Positions 1 to 5,974 of a stretch of 6,594 nucleotides of DNA are shown piece after piece; position 1 is the stretch's first letter, and the number at the start of each line of letters is the position of its first letter. The translations under genes and the position numbers were made by a program. A model generated the notes under the pieces. The model made no database searches. It was not told where the DNA came from and worked only from the letters and a program-made list of their open reading frames with translations. The stretch covers positions 1 to 6,594 of the forward strand of contig JAIFKN010000045.1 in assembly GCA_020049615.1 (NCBI GenBank), written 5' to 3'. This DNA comes from a bacterium. GTDB taxonomy: Bacteria > Planctomycetota > UBA11346.

Positions 1-1208
1 TCGGGGGGATTCGGCGCCCCGACCAGGGGAACGGCGGCCGCCACCGCGGTGGCCGTCTGCGGGGTGATGGTGGGCACCAGATCGACTGCGTCACGCCAGG
101 CCGCGGACAGGGCCAGATAGCCGCAGACCCGTACCGGATTGGTGCCGTGCCCACCGGAGTTCATGAGACAGAAGACGCCGGCGCCACCGGTGGAGTCGTA
201 GTCGTAATCGTAGATGTCAGGGAACTCGCAGATCATGTGGCCGTTCTCGTGGCAGAAGGTGCCCAGGGTCAGGCTGCTGCCCATGTCGGTCATCTGGTAC
301 ACGCCGGCCTGCTTGCCGCTGTCGCCCGAATTCCAGCTCACCGACCACTGGTGCGGCCAGATGCCCTGGCTCCAGCTATTGGGGCAGGTGCCGGCGTAGA
401 ACACGTTGATGGCGTCGATATAGCCATCGTTGTTGTCATCGAAGTTGGCGAAGTCGACACTCGCGTTCACCGCGTCGAGCGCGGACACCACCAGTTCGCG
501 GGCGCGGGTGCCGAAGGCCACGGAGGAGTCGGCGTAGTAGGTGCGGGGTTGCGGCGCCGTGATGTAGGCGGTGACGAAATTTGTGTAGGTCAGGCGTCCC
601 AGGCTGTTGTCGTAGAAATAGTCGCGCACCGAGCCGTTGTTGCCGAAGCCGGAGTAGCCGACCTGGTTGCAGAAGTTGTCGACCGTGGCCTGGGTATGGA
701 CGACGTCTGCGAGGCGGTCGGGGAACTGGATCAGCAGGGTGATGCCGCGGCGCGTGCCGATGGTCGGCGAGCCGGGCGCCGAGGATGGACCGGCAGCCGG
801 GCCGGCGGCGAGGCGGCCGGCGGCGCGCATGGCGTTCGCCTCCGGCGTGGCGACCCGGCCCTTGGCGTCGCGGCGCTGGCGGGCGACCTCGGCCACCCGC
901 TGGGCCCGACTCTGGCGCAGGTGCTTAGCCACGCCGAGGGTGGCTGGATCGCCAGCCCCGACTGCGAGGTGCGAGGGGACGAGGCTGCCATCCGGTTCGA
1001 GCGTGCCGTAGCGCCACCAGTGTCCGGCATCCTGCCGCACCGCCCAGCCGTCCTGGGTCTCGACATCGATGCTGAACTCGTCACCCCAGATACGCACCGG
1101 GACGGGCGTTCCGTCAGGCTGCTGCCAGACATGGCTGTCACCGATGTACACGGCCGCTTGCACCATGGCGGCGCAGCAGAGCAGGACGGAAAGGGCATAG
1201 AGACGCAT
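1..1208 (-). CDS. Secreted M6-family metallopeptidase, C-terminus cut by window edge
   Basis: The first 402 residues are present and the frame is still open at base 1. Residues 1-18 look like a signal peptide (hydrophobic LYALSVLLCCAAMV, then VQA before A19), so the enzyme is probably exported. Residues 19-85 resemble the N-terminal segment of M6 (immune inhibitor A-like) peptidases, with a short GDEF element. A Pro/Ala-rich linker (about 130-150) precedes the catalytic domain. The zinc motif is H320-E-N-G-H324 followed by FPDIYD, with D331 the likely third-ligand position. FDDNNDGYID (256-265) matches a DxNxDGxxD calcium-loop pattern and is followed by a typical M6 stretch, INVFYAG. FCLMN (346-350) continues the family pattern. 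The ATG at 1208 has AGGA eight bases upstream. The gene lies 65 bases downstream of the 1274-2755 gene on the same strand, so co-transcription is possible. Family assignment is strong; the substrate is unknown. Confidence 0.88.
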   Translation of the reverse strand, partial: MRLYALSVLLCCAAMVQAAVYIGDSHVWQQPDGTPVPVRIWGDEFSIDVETQDGWAVRQDAGHWWRYGTLEPDGSLVPSHLAVGAGDPATLGVAKHLRQSRAQRVAEVARQRRDAKGRVATPEANAMRAAGRLAAGPAAGPSSAPGSPTIGTRRGITLLIQFPDRLADVVHTQATVDNFCNQVGYSGFGNNGSVRDYFYDNSLGRLTYTNFVTAYITAPQPRTYYADSSVAFGTRARELVVSALDAVNASVDFANFDDNNDGYIDAINVFYAGTCPNSWSQGIWPHQWSVSWNSGDSGKQAGVYQMTDMGSSLTLGTFCHENGHMICEFPDIYDYDYDSTGGAGVFCLMNSGGHGTNPVRVCGYLALSAAWRDAVDLVPTITPQTATAVAAAVPLVGAPNPP

Positions 1209-1216
1209 ATGGCGTG

Positions 1217-1220
1217 TCCT
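1217..1220 (-). promoter_or_regulatory. Shine-Dalgarno for the M6 peptidase
   Basis: AGGA on the minus strand, eight bases before the ATG at 1208. It supports that start. The 65-base gap between this gene and the upstream one shows no convincing hairpin with a T-run and no clear promoter. Confidence 0.5.
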
Positions 1221-1273
1221 ATCAGCGGGAATCGCGGACTCCAGGGGCGAACGGCACGGTCGCGGACGCCCGG

Positions 1274-2755
1274 CTACTTCGCCTTCTTCTTCTCTTCCAG
1301 CGCCTTCTTCCGCTCCTCGGCCTGCTTGGCCAGGGCGTCGGCTTTCTGCGCCGCCTCGTCGAGCAGGGCCTGGTACTGGGCCTGCAGGTCGGCGTCGGAC
1401 TTGAACGCGTTCTTCAGCTTGGTCTCGGCCTCCTTGTGCAGGGTCGGGTCGAGGCTGAGGGCCTGGCGCAGGGTCAGCATGGCGGCCTTGCGCTTGGCCG
1501 CGCCGGCGAGCCTGCCGACGTCGGCGAGGAGGATCTTGGCCCGTTCGCGGTCCTGGATCTCCTGGTCGAGCAGGGTGATGGCGATGTCGAGGGTGTAGTC
1601 GCGGGCGGCGGCGAGGTTGAGCTGCGAACCGCCCTTGTGGTCGAGGGTGAGGAAGACGTGGCGGTCGACGAAGTTCGCCATGGCCAGTCCGGCCTTCGGG
1701 TCGCTGAGCGCCTCGAAGGTGCTGGGCGTGCCCTTGGGCTTGCGCTGGCCGATGAGCAGCAGGATCTCCTCGCGTTCGGTCGGCAGGCTGTATTTGGCGA
1801 GGTAGTCCTTGCGCTGGGCGATGAAGTCCTTGATCAGGGCCTCGCTGGCGGGCGCGCTGCGCAGCGAGCCGCCGACCAGGCCGGGCACCTTCAGGTCGAT
1901 CTGCAGGTCGCGCTGCGCGACCAGGCTGAGGCCCTGCGCCTGGTAGAGCATGGCGCGGGTGTTGAGCGTATCGATGACCAGGAAGGTGTCGCCGAAGCCG
2001 GGGCCGATCCACAGCTCGCTCTTGGGTGTCGGCGGCTCCTCGGCGGCGAGGGCGGGGCCGGCGATGGCCGGGGGCGCGTCCTTGCTCTCGTCCTCGGCGC
2101 CGAACAGCGCGCGCGCCTCCTCCTCGCGCTCCTTCGGGATGACCCGCAGCACATCCTGCAGCAGCTGCTTGGGTCCGGGCGAGGTGTTGAGCCCGGTCAT
2201 GAACAGCTCGGGGCCGTAGTTGCGCAGGCCGACCAGCCGGATCGCCTCGCCGTCAACCTGGTAGAGCAGCAGCATGTGCAGCGACGGGATGCCGAGCAGC
2301 AGGTACTGGCCGGTGCTGCTGAGCGCGGCGCGGACCACGCCGTCGTAGGCCAGCTCACCCTTCCAGAAGGCGTCCTCGGCGTCGCGCACGCGCCAGCGCA
2401 GGGCCTTCCTGCCCTCCTTGGCCTCCTTCACCGTCGGCTTGTCCGGCAGCAGGTTGAAGGTCTCGCCGTACAGCGGCTTGGTCGCCTGGCCGAGGCGCAG
2501 GGTGTGGATGGGCAGGCCGTTCTGCTCGTCGGCGTAGCTCTTCAGCCGCGTCTCGATCTCGGAGATGAAGTTGGCCTGCGGCTGGCGCAGGCCGCTCATG
2601 CGGTCGGTCTTGCTCTGGCTGACGTCGTACAAGGAGATCGAGCCGAAGGTCGGGTCGATCACCACGACGCGGGAGCCGGCGATCAGGGTGAGCGGCGTCT
2701 CGAGCGCGGCGACGGCGCCGGCGCACAGGACGAGGGCGATGAGATGGCGGAGCAT
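1274..2755 (-). CDS. Secreted repeat protein of unknown function with coiled-coil tail
   Basis: I do not recognise this 493-residue protein. It begins with a probable signal peptide (MLRHLIALVLCAGAVAA, cleavage near residues 16-18). The body holds three related segments, about residues 28-60, 149-182 and 255-286. Each has a hydrophobic strand (VVVID, YLLLG, FLVID), then LY 9-10 residues after it, and two end in L-x-LV-xx-R. This suggests β-strand repeats of propeller type. A low-complexity acidic Ala/Pro linker lies at about 208-245. Residues 395-493 are charged and helical, ending in a Lys/Glu-rich coiled coil. The reading frame stays open far upstream, antisense to the hexuloisomerase gene. 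The ATG at 2755 is preferred because GGAGG lies five bases before it and the signal peptide follows at once. It may share a transcript with the M6 peptidase. A structural or binding role outside the cytoplasm is inference only. Confidence 0.8.
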   Translation of the reverse strand: MLRHLIALVLCAGAVAALETPLTLIAGSRVVVIDPTFGSISLYDVSQSKTDRMSGLRQPQANFISEIETRLKSYADEQNGLPIHTLRLGQATKPLYGETFNLLPDKPTVKEAKEGRKALRWRVRDAEDAFWKGELAYDGVVRAALSSTGQYLLLGIPSLHMLLLYQVDGEAIRLVGLRNYGPELFMTGLNTSPGPKQLLQDVLRVIPKEREEEARALFGAEDESKDAPPAIAGPALAAEEPPTPKSELWIGPGFGDTFLVIDTLNTRAMLYQAQGLSLVAQRDLQIDLKVPGLVGGSLRSAPASEALIKDFIAQRKDYLAKYSLPTEREEILLLIGQRKPKGTPSTFEALSDPKAGLAMANFVDRHVFLTLDHKGGSQLNLAAARDYTLDIAITLLDQEIQDRERAKILLADVGRLAGAAKRKAAMLTLRQALSLDPTLHKEAETKLKNAFKSDADLQAQYQALLDEAAQKADALAKQAEERKKALEEKKKAK

Positions 2756-2760
2756 GCTGG

Positions 2761-2765
2761 CCTCC
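2761..2765 (-). promoter_or_regulatory. Strong Shine-Dalgarno fixing the start of the repeat protein
   Basis: GGAGG on the minus strand, five bases before the ATG at 2755. It decides the start of a frame that otherwise runs open for about 300 more codons upstream. The surrounding CCTGGAGGC is identical to the leader of the pyruvate kinase gene. Confidence 0.75.
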
Positions 2766-2889
2766 AGGCGGGGCGATGATGGTTCGCGTCGGCGCCCGGG
2801 CCGTCGGCGTGACGGCCAGGACGGCGGCGTGTGTGCCTCGCCCGTGAGTGATACGCTTGGCGGCGGCGGCTGTTGCCGGCTGGCTGCGG

Positions 2890-2943
2890 CAGGACCGCGG
2901 GCTTCAGCCCGCGTTCGAGCGCGGGCTGAAGCCCGCGGTCCTG
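2890..2943. repeat. REP-like doublet: perfect 24-bp inverted repeat, each arm itself a palindrome
   Basis: Bases 2890-2913 and 2920-2943 are perfect reverse complements around a six-base centre, TTCGAG. Each arm carries its own hairpin: 2896-2903 pairs with 2906-2913 around TC, and 2920-2927 pairs with 2930-2937 around GA. Both are built on CGCGGGCT/AGCCCGCG. Two short GC palindromes in inverted pair are the architecture of REP doublets (REPIN/BIME), which RAYT-type transposases mobilise. No such transposase is in this window. As RNA it could fold as one long hairpin or two small ones. There is no T-run after it, so a standard intrinsic terminator is unlikely. Confidence 0.85.
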
Positions 2944-2987
2944 GGCGCCTCTTCCACACCGGCCCCTCGCCCCACCATGCCGCGCCG

Positions 2988-3542
2988 ATGGACCAGCACT
3001 GGCGCAGCATCCTGGGCGAGATCGGCGACCTGCTGGCGCAGGCGCGGCCGGCCGAGGTGGAGCACGCCCACCAGCTGCTGCTGCGCGCGCCGCGCGTCTT
3101 CGCCTTCGCCACCGGACGCTCCGGCTTCGTCCTGCGCACCTTCATCATGCGCCTCAACCATCTCGGCCAGCCGGCCTTCTTCGTCGGTGACGCCAGCTGC
3201 CCGCCGGTCGGCCCGCGCGACCTGTTCCTGGTCGTCTCCGGCAGCGGCAGCACCTCGACCACGCTGGGCGCGGCGATGGAGGCGGCCCGCCACGGCGCCG
3301 AGGTCCTGGCGGTGGTCGGCAGCCGGGTCAGTCCGCTCGGCCAGCTCGCCGCCGCCGTGGTCGAGCTGCCCGCGCCGCACAAGCGCGGCGTCGCCGGGGC
3401 CGGCAACAGCCGCCAGACCGCCGGCTCGCTGTTCGAGCAGGCCTGCTTCGTGCTGCTCGAGTGCCTCATCCACCGCCGCTTCGTCGAGCAGGGTGGCGAC
3501 AAGGCGGACGCGCTGGCGCGGCACGCGAACGTCGAGGCCTGA
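2988..3542 (+). CDS. hxlB: 6-phospho-3-hexuloisomerase (SIS domain)
   Basis: At 184 residues this is the usual length for the family. It is a single SIS (sugar isomerase) domain of the cytoplasmic enzyme that interconverts D-arabino-hex-3-ulose 6-phosphate and fructose 6-phosphate. That is the second step of ribulose-monophosphate formaldehyde fixation. Visible signatures in order: ATGRSG (41-46) with MRLNHLG (54-60), VVSGSGSTST phosphate loop (82-91), SPLGQLA (115-121), TAGSLFEQ (144-151) with E150 at the position of the proposed catalytic glutamate, and the family-typical tail ARHANVEA (177-184). No hexulose-phosphate synthase gene is adjacent. The start is the only in-frame ATG close to the domain, and it lacks a Shine-Dalgarno; an ATG at 2977 is out of frame. 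Another SIS sugar-phosphate isomerase is the main alternative, but the tail and length favour this call. Confidence 0.82.
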   Translation: MDQHWRSILGEIGDLLAQARPAEVEHAHQLLLRAPRVFAFATGRSGFVLRTFIMRLNHLGQPAFFVGDASCPPVGPRDLFLVVSGSGSTSTTLGAAMEAARHGAEVLAVVGSRVSPLGQLAAAVVELPAPHKRGVAGAGNSRQTAGSLFEQACFVLLECLIHRRFVEQGGDKADALARHANVEA

Positions 3543-3550
3543 ACCGGCGG

Positions 3551-3640
3551 AGCCCCGCTAGCGGGGCTTCGCCCCAGCCCGGGGCTGATTCTAGGCGTCG
3601 CCCCGCTAGCTAGCTGTTGCTGCAGGGGCTGCGCCCCCGC
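3551..3640. repeat. Cluster of overlapping GC-rich palindromes
   Basis: An 18-base perfect palindrome, AGCCCCGCTAGCGGGGCT (3551-3568), begins eight bases after the hexuloisomerase stop. It overlaps a second hairpin, GGGGC-TTC-GCCCC (3563-3575). Then come CAGCCC-G-GGGCTG (3575-3587), a second copy of GCCCCGCTAGC (3552-3562 and 3600-3610), the palindrome GCTAGCTAGC (3605-3614) and the hairpin GGGGC-TGC-GCCCC (3625-3637). The cluster probably ends hexuloisomerase transcripts or stabilises their 3' ends, but no T-run follows any stem. It may equally be a remnant of a dispersed palindromic repeat. Confidence 0.7.
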
Positions 3641-3645
3641 ACCCC

Positions 3646-3703
3646 GAGTCCTTTCGCACTCGACTTTGACTCGGCGAGTCAAAGTCTACGTCCTCAAGGA
3701 CTC
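3646..3703. terminator. Nested inverted repeat in the convergent gap, candidate bidirectional terminator
   Basis: The inner stem pairs 3662-3672 (GACTTTGACTC) with 3676-3686 (GAGTCAAAGTC), 11 perfect pairs around GGC. The outer stem pairs GAGTCCTT (3646-3653) with AAGGACTC (3696-3703), and its right arm touches the last base of the pyruvate kinase stop codon. An alternative small hairpin, GTCCT-CA-AGGAC, lies at 3690-3701. The position between two convergent genes suggests termination or mRNA 3'-end protection. Neither strand has a proper U-tract after the stem, so factor-independent termination is uncertain. Confidence 0.5.
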
Positions 3704-5157
3704 TAGACCGTGACGACGGTCACCGAGGGCGCGTTGCGCGCCGGATCGCGGCTGAAGCCGCGCACCAGCAGCAGGCGCTGGCCGGGCACCGCCAGCTGGT
3801 GCCGGATCGCCAGGCTGCGGGCGAGGGCGCGGGTGTCCTCGAGGTCGGCGCTCGCGACCGTCGCCGGCACCACGCCCCACAGCAGGTTGTCGCGCTGGCT
3901 GGTGGATGCGTCGGTCGACACCGCGACCAGGGGGGCGGCCGGGCGCGAGGCGCTCATCACCGCCACCGCATGGTCCTGGCGCGACACCACCACGATCGCG
4001 CGCACCAGCAGGTCGCGCGAGAGCTGCGCGGTGGCGGCGGCGATGGCGTCCTCGACCGTGCATTCGCCATCCGGCAGGTCGCCGCCGGCGAAGGCCTTGA
4101 ACGCGCCCTGGCGCCACTCCCAGGCTTCGCGCTGGCGGCAGACCACGTCCATGGTCTGCACCGCTTCGACCGGGTAGCGTCCGGCGGCGGTCTCGGCCGA
4201 GAGCATCACCGCGTCGGCGCCGGCGCGCACCGCCCCGGCCACGTCGGAGACCTCGGCGCGGGTCGGACGCGGCGCGGTGATCATCGACTCGAGCATCTGC
4301 GTCGCGACGATGACCGGTTTGCGGTTCGCGCGCGCCAGGGTGATGAGCTGGTCCTGGGCCAGCGGCACATGCTGCAGGGGCAGTTCGACGCCCAGGTCGC
4401 CGCGCGCCACCATGATGCCGTCGCTGGCGGCGAGGATGGCGTTGATGTCGGCGAGCGCCTCGGGCTTCTCGATCTTGGAGATGATGTGGGCCGGACTGCG
4501 CGCCGCGTCGATCAGCTGGCGCAGCTCGAGCACGTCATCGGCCCGGCGCACGAAGGACAGCGCGATCCAGTCGACGCCCAGCTCCAACGCGAAGGCGGCA
4601 TCGACGCGGTCCTTGGCGGTGAGGGCCGGGGCCGAGACCTTGACCCCGGGCAGGTTCATCCCCTTCTTGTCCTTGAGCACCCCGCCGACCACCACGCGCA
4701 CGCGGATCTCGCTGCCGGCGACGGCCAGCACCCGGAGTTCGATCGCGCCATCATCGAGCAGCACGCGGTCGCCCGGCACCACATCGCCGGCAAGCGCCTC
4801 ATACTGCGAGCAGATCAGCTCGGCCGAGCCGACCACCTGGCGGGTGGTGACGGTGACATCGGCGCCCTCGGCCAGGGTGATCGAGCCGCCGGGGAAGGTG
4901 CCGACGCGGATCTTCGGTCCGCACAGGTCGGCGAGCACGGCGACCGGCTGGCCGAGCTCCGCCGCGGCCTCGCGCACCATGCGGTAGGACTGCCGGTGGT
5001 CGTCGTGGCTGCCGTGCGACATGTTCAACCGCACCACGTCGACCCCGGCGCGGATCAGCCTGCGCAGCACCGCCGGATCCCGCGAGGCCGGGCCGATGGT
5101 GGCGACGATGCGGGTGCGGCGGTGCTTGAGCAGGGTCAGATCGGTTTCGATGGCCAT
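3703..5157 (-). CDS. pyk: Pyruvate kinase
   Basis: Full-length at 484 residues. This cytoplasmic glycolytic enzyme transfers phosphate from phosphoenolpyruvate to ADP, giving pyruvate and ATP. The barrel begins with RIVATIGPAS (16-25) and RLNMSHG (43-49: R43, N45 and S47 are substrate/cation-site positions). The mobile B domain spans roughly 87-180. ISKIEKPEAL (226-235) holds the catalytic K228, VARGDLGVELP (250-260) holds the metal-binding acidic residues, and ATQMLESM (285-292) holds T286. PTRAEVSDVA (298-307) and VMLSAETAAGRYPVEAV (317-333) close the barrel. The C-terminal regulatory domain is about 350-470. LADLCGPKIRV (75-85) has L78, K82 and V85, the K+-independent pattern. GGAGG lies five bases before the ATG. 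It is convergent with the hexuloisomerase gene and divergent from the phosphatase gene, so it is probably monocistronic. Allosteric effectors cannot be read from the sequence. Confidence 0.98.
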   Translation of the reverse strand: MAIETDLTLLKHRRTRIVATIGPASRDPAVLRRLIRAGVDVVRLNMSHGSHDDHRQSYRMVREAAAELGQPVAVLADLCGPKIRVGTFPGGSITLAEGADVTVTTRQVVGSAELICSQYEALAGDVVPGDRVLLDDGAIELRVLAVAGSEIRVRVVVGGVLKDKKGMNLPGVKVSAPALTAKDRVDAAFALELGVDWIALSFVRRADDVLELRQLIDAARSPAHIISKIEKPEALADINAILAASDGIMVARGDLGVELPLQHVPLAQDQLITLARANRKPVIVATQMLESMITAPRPTRAEVSDVAGAVRAGADAVMLSAETAAGRYPVEAVQTMDVVCRQREAWEWRQGAFKAFAGGDLPDGECTVEDAIAAATAQLSRDLLVRAIVVVSRQDHAVAVMSASRPAAPLVAVSTDASTSQRDNLLWGVVPATVASADLEDTRALARSLAIRHQLAVPGQRLLLVRGFSRDPARNAPSVTVVTV

Positions 5158-5296
5158 GACTGCCTCCAGGGACCATGCCTATTCCCGGACCGGGGCGGGA
5201 TGCAAGGGGCAACCCCGGCCTGTGTCCAGAGGACTGCTGGCGGCGGCCGCGACTGCACCTTCCCCCGTCCCCCACCGCTCCACCATGCCGCCCGCC
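5158..5296. other. Divergent intergenic region between pyk and the phosphatase gene
   Basis: These 139 bases must hold the start signals of both genes. On the minus strand, TTGCAT and AATAGG are spaced about 16 bases apart upstream of pyk. This is only a weak promoter match. On the plus strand the stretch just before the phosphatase start is C-rich with no Shine-Dalgarno. A small GGGG-CAA-CCCC hairpin is the only structure I see. Confidence 0.4.
5163..5167 (-). promoter_or_regulatory. Strong Shine-Dalgarno of pyk
   Basis: GGAGG on the minus strand, five bases before the ATG at 5157, within the same CCTGGAGGC string as the leader of the 1274-2755 gene. It confirms the pyruvate kinase start. 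Confidence 0.75.
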
Positions 5297-5974
5297 ATGC
5301 AGAGCATCATCCTCATCCGCCACGGCTACCTGCAGAGCTGGGACGACCGGCCGAAGGGTCGCGGCACCCCGCCGCATCTGCGCATCGATCCGGCCCTGGC
5401 GGAGCTGGGCAGACGGCAGGCCGCGCTCGGGGCGGCGCGCATCGCCAGCGCCGATGCGGTGCTCTGCTCGCCCTTCCGCGGCTGCCTCGAGACCGCCGAC
5501 GCCATCACCGCGACGACCGGGGCGAACGTCACCGCCGACTGGAAGCTGGGCGAGATCCTCGTCTCGAGCGTGCTGGGCATCCCGTACAGCCCGACCATGG
5601 GCATGGACCCCGACTGGGCCGAGCGGCGCGCCGGCGCGGGCAAGCCGTCGCATCCCGAGTCCGACCGCACGGTGCAGGACCGTGTGGCCAAGACGGTCAA
5701 CGAACTGAAGGCGCGCAAGCCCTTCGCCGGGCGGCTCGTCATCGTCTCGCACGACACCATCCTCAAGGCGCTGGTCGCGGCGATGACGGGCCGCGCCGTG
5801 ACGCTCGACTGGCATCCCTGCGCGATCGCGACCCTGGTGCGGGCCAAGCCGGTCGACCGGCAGTGGCGGGTGACCGGCCTGCTCGGCGACGCCAGCCACC
5901 TCGGGGCCGATGACCGCTGCGAGCCGACCGAGGAGATCGTGGTCAAGTACCACCCCGACGACAGCCGTTCGTGA
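5297..5974 (+). CDS. Histidine phosphatase family (phosphoglycerate mutase-like) protein
   Basis: This 225-residue cytoplasmic protein belongs to the branch-1 histidine phosphatase superfamily, which uses a phospho-histidine intermediate to hydrolyse or move phosphate. The N-terminal LIRHG (6-10) holds the nucleophile H9 with R8. CSPFRGCLETA (57-67) holds the second arginine R61. LGEI (84-87) holds the acid E86, and IVSHDTILKAL (149-159) holds the second histidine H152. All catalytic residues are therefore present. The stretch at about 88-125 between E86 and the second histidine has no strong hallmark and probably forms the substrate cap. The start at 5297 puts RHG at the usual distance from the N-terminus; an in-frame ATG at 5285 would add MPPA. 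Neither has a Shine-Dalgarno. The stop overlaps the next gene's GTG by four bases (GTGA), so the two are likely co-translated. The substrate is unknown; true glycolytic phosphoglycerate mutase is not supported. Confidence 0.85.
   Translation: MQSIILIRHGYLQSWDDRPKGRGTPPHLRIDPALAELGRRQAALGAARIASADAVLCSPFRGCLETADAITATTGANVTADWKLGEILVSSVLGIPYSPTMGMDPDWAERRAGAGKPSHPESDRTVQDRVAKTVNELKARKPFAGRLVIVSHDTILKALVAAMTGRAVTLDWHPCAIATLVRAKPVDRQWRVTGLLGDASHLGADDRCEPTEEIVVKYHPDDSRS

Larger units (their letters stand above)
2756..2987. other. Divergent intergenic region
   Basis: These 232 bases separate the minus-strand repeat-protein gene from the plus-strand hexuloisomerase gene, so they should hold both promoters. 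I see no good sigma-70 pair. TGATACGCT at 2849-2857 is a weak extended -10 candidate for the plus strand, without a matching -35. The REP-like double palindrome at 2890-2943 occupies the half nearer the isomerase, leaving 44 bases to its start codon. Confidence 0.6.

Noticed and set aside
147..1598. Plus-strand frame across the M6 peptidase
   Set aside because: It is the shadow of the minus-strand gene, whose HExxH motif, signal peptide and family pattern are clear.
2706..2755. Possible lipoprotein signal (LVLC) in the repeat protein
   Set aside because: The residue before the cysteine is leucine instead of Gly/Ala/Ser, so an ordinary signal peptide cleaved after the AVAA region fits better.
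3231..3263. SGSGST in hxlB in place of the frequent SGSGET as a sign of inactivity
   Set aside because: This position varies among SIS isomerases, and the other family signatures, including SLFEQ and the RHAN tail, are intact.
2848..3561. Alternative start ATG at 2977 and its frame
   Set aside because: The frame is out of register with the SIS domain and gives a low-complexity Arg/Ser/Ala protein.
2756..3682. Upstream extension of the minus-strand repeat-protein frame, antisense to hxlB
   Set aside because: The extension is low-complexity Arg/Pro/Ser/Ala-rich. A strong Shine-Dalgarno and signal peptide mark the start at 2755, and the opposite strand encodes a clear SIS domain.
5179..5225. 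Sigma-70 promoter for pyk (TTGCAT / AATAGG)
   Set aside because: The match is too weak, especially at the -10, to annotate as a promoter.
3799..5913. Very long plus-strand open frame across pyk
   Set aside because: It is antisense to an unambiguous pyruvate kinase, its His/Gly/Arg/Ala-rich composition is typical of shadow frames in GC-rich DNA, and it has no recognisable domain.
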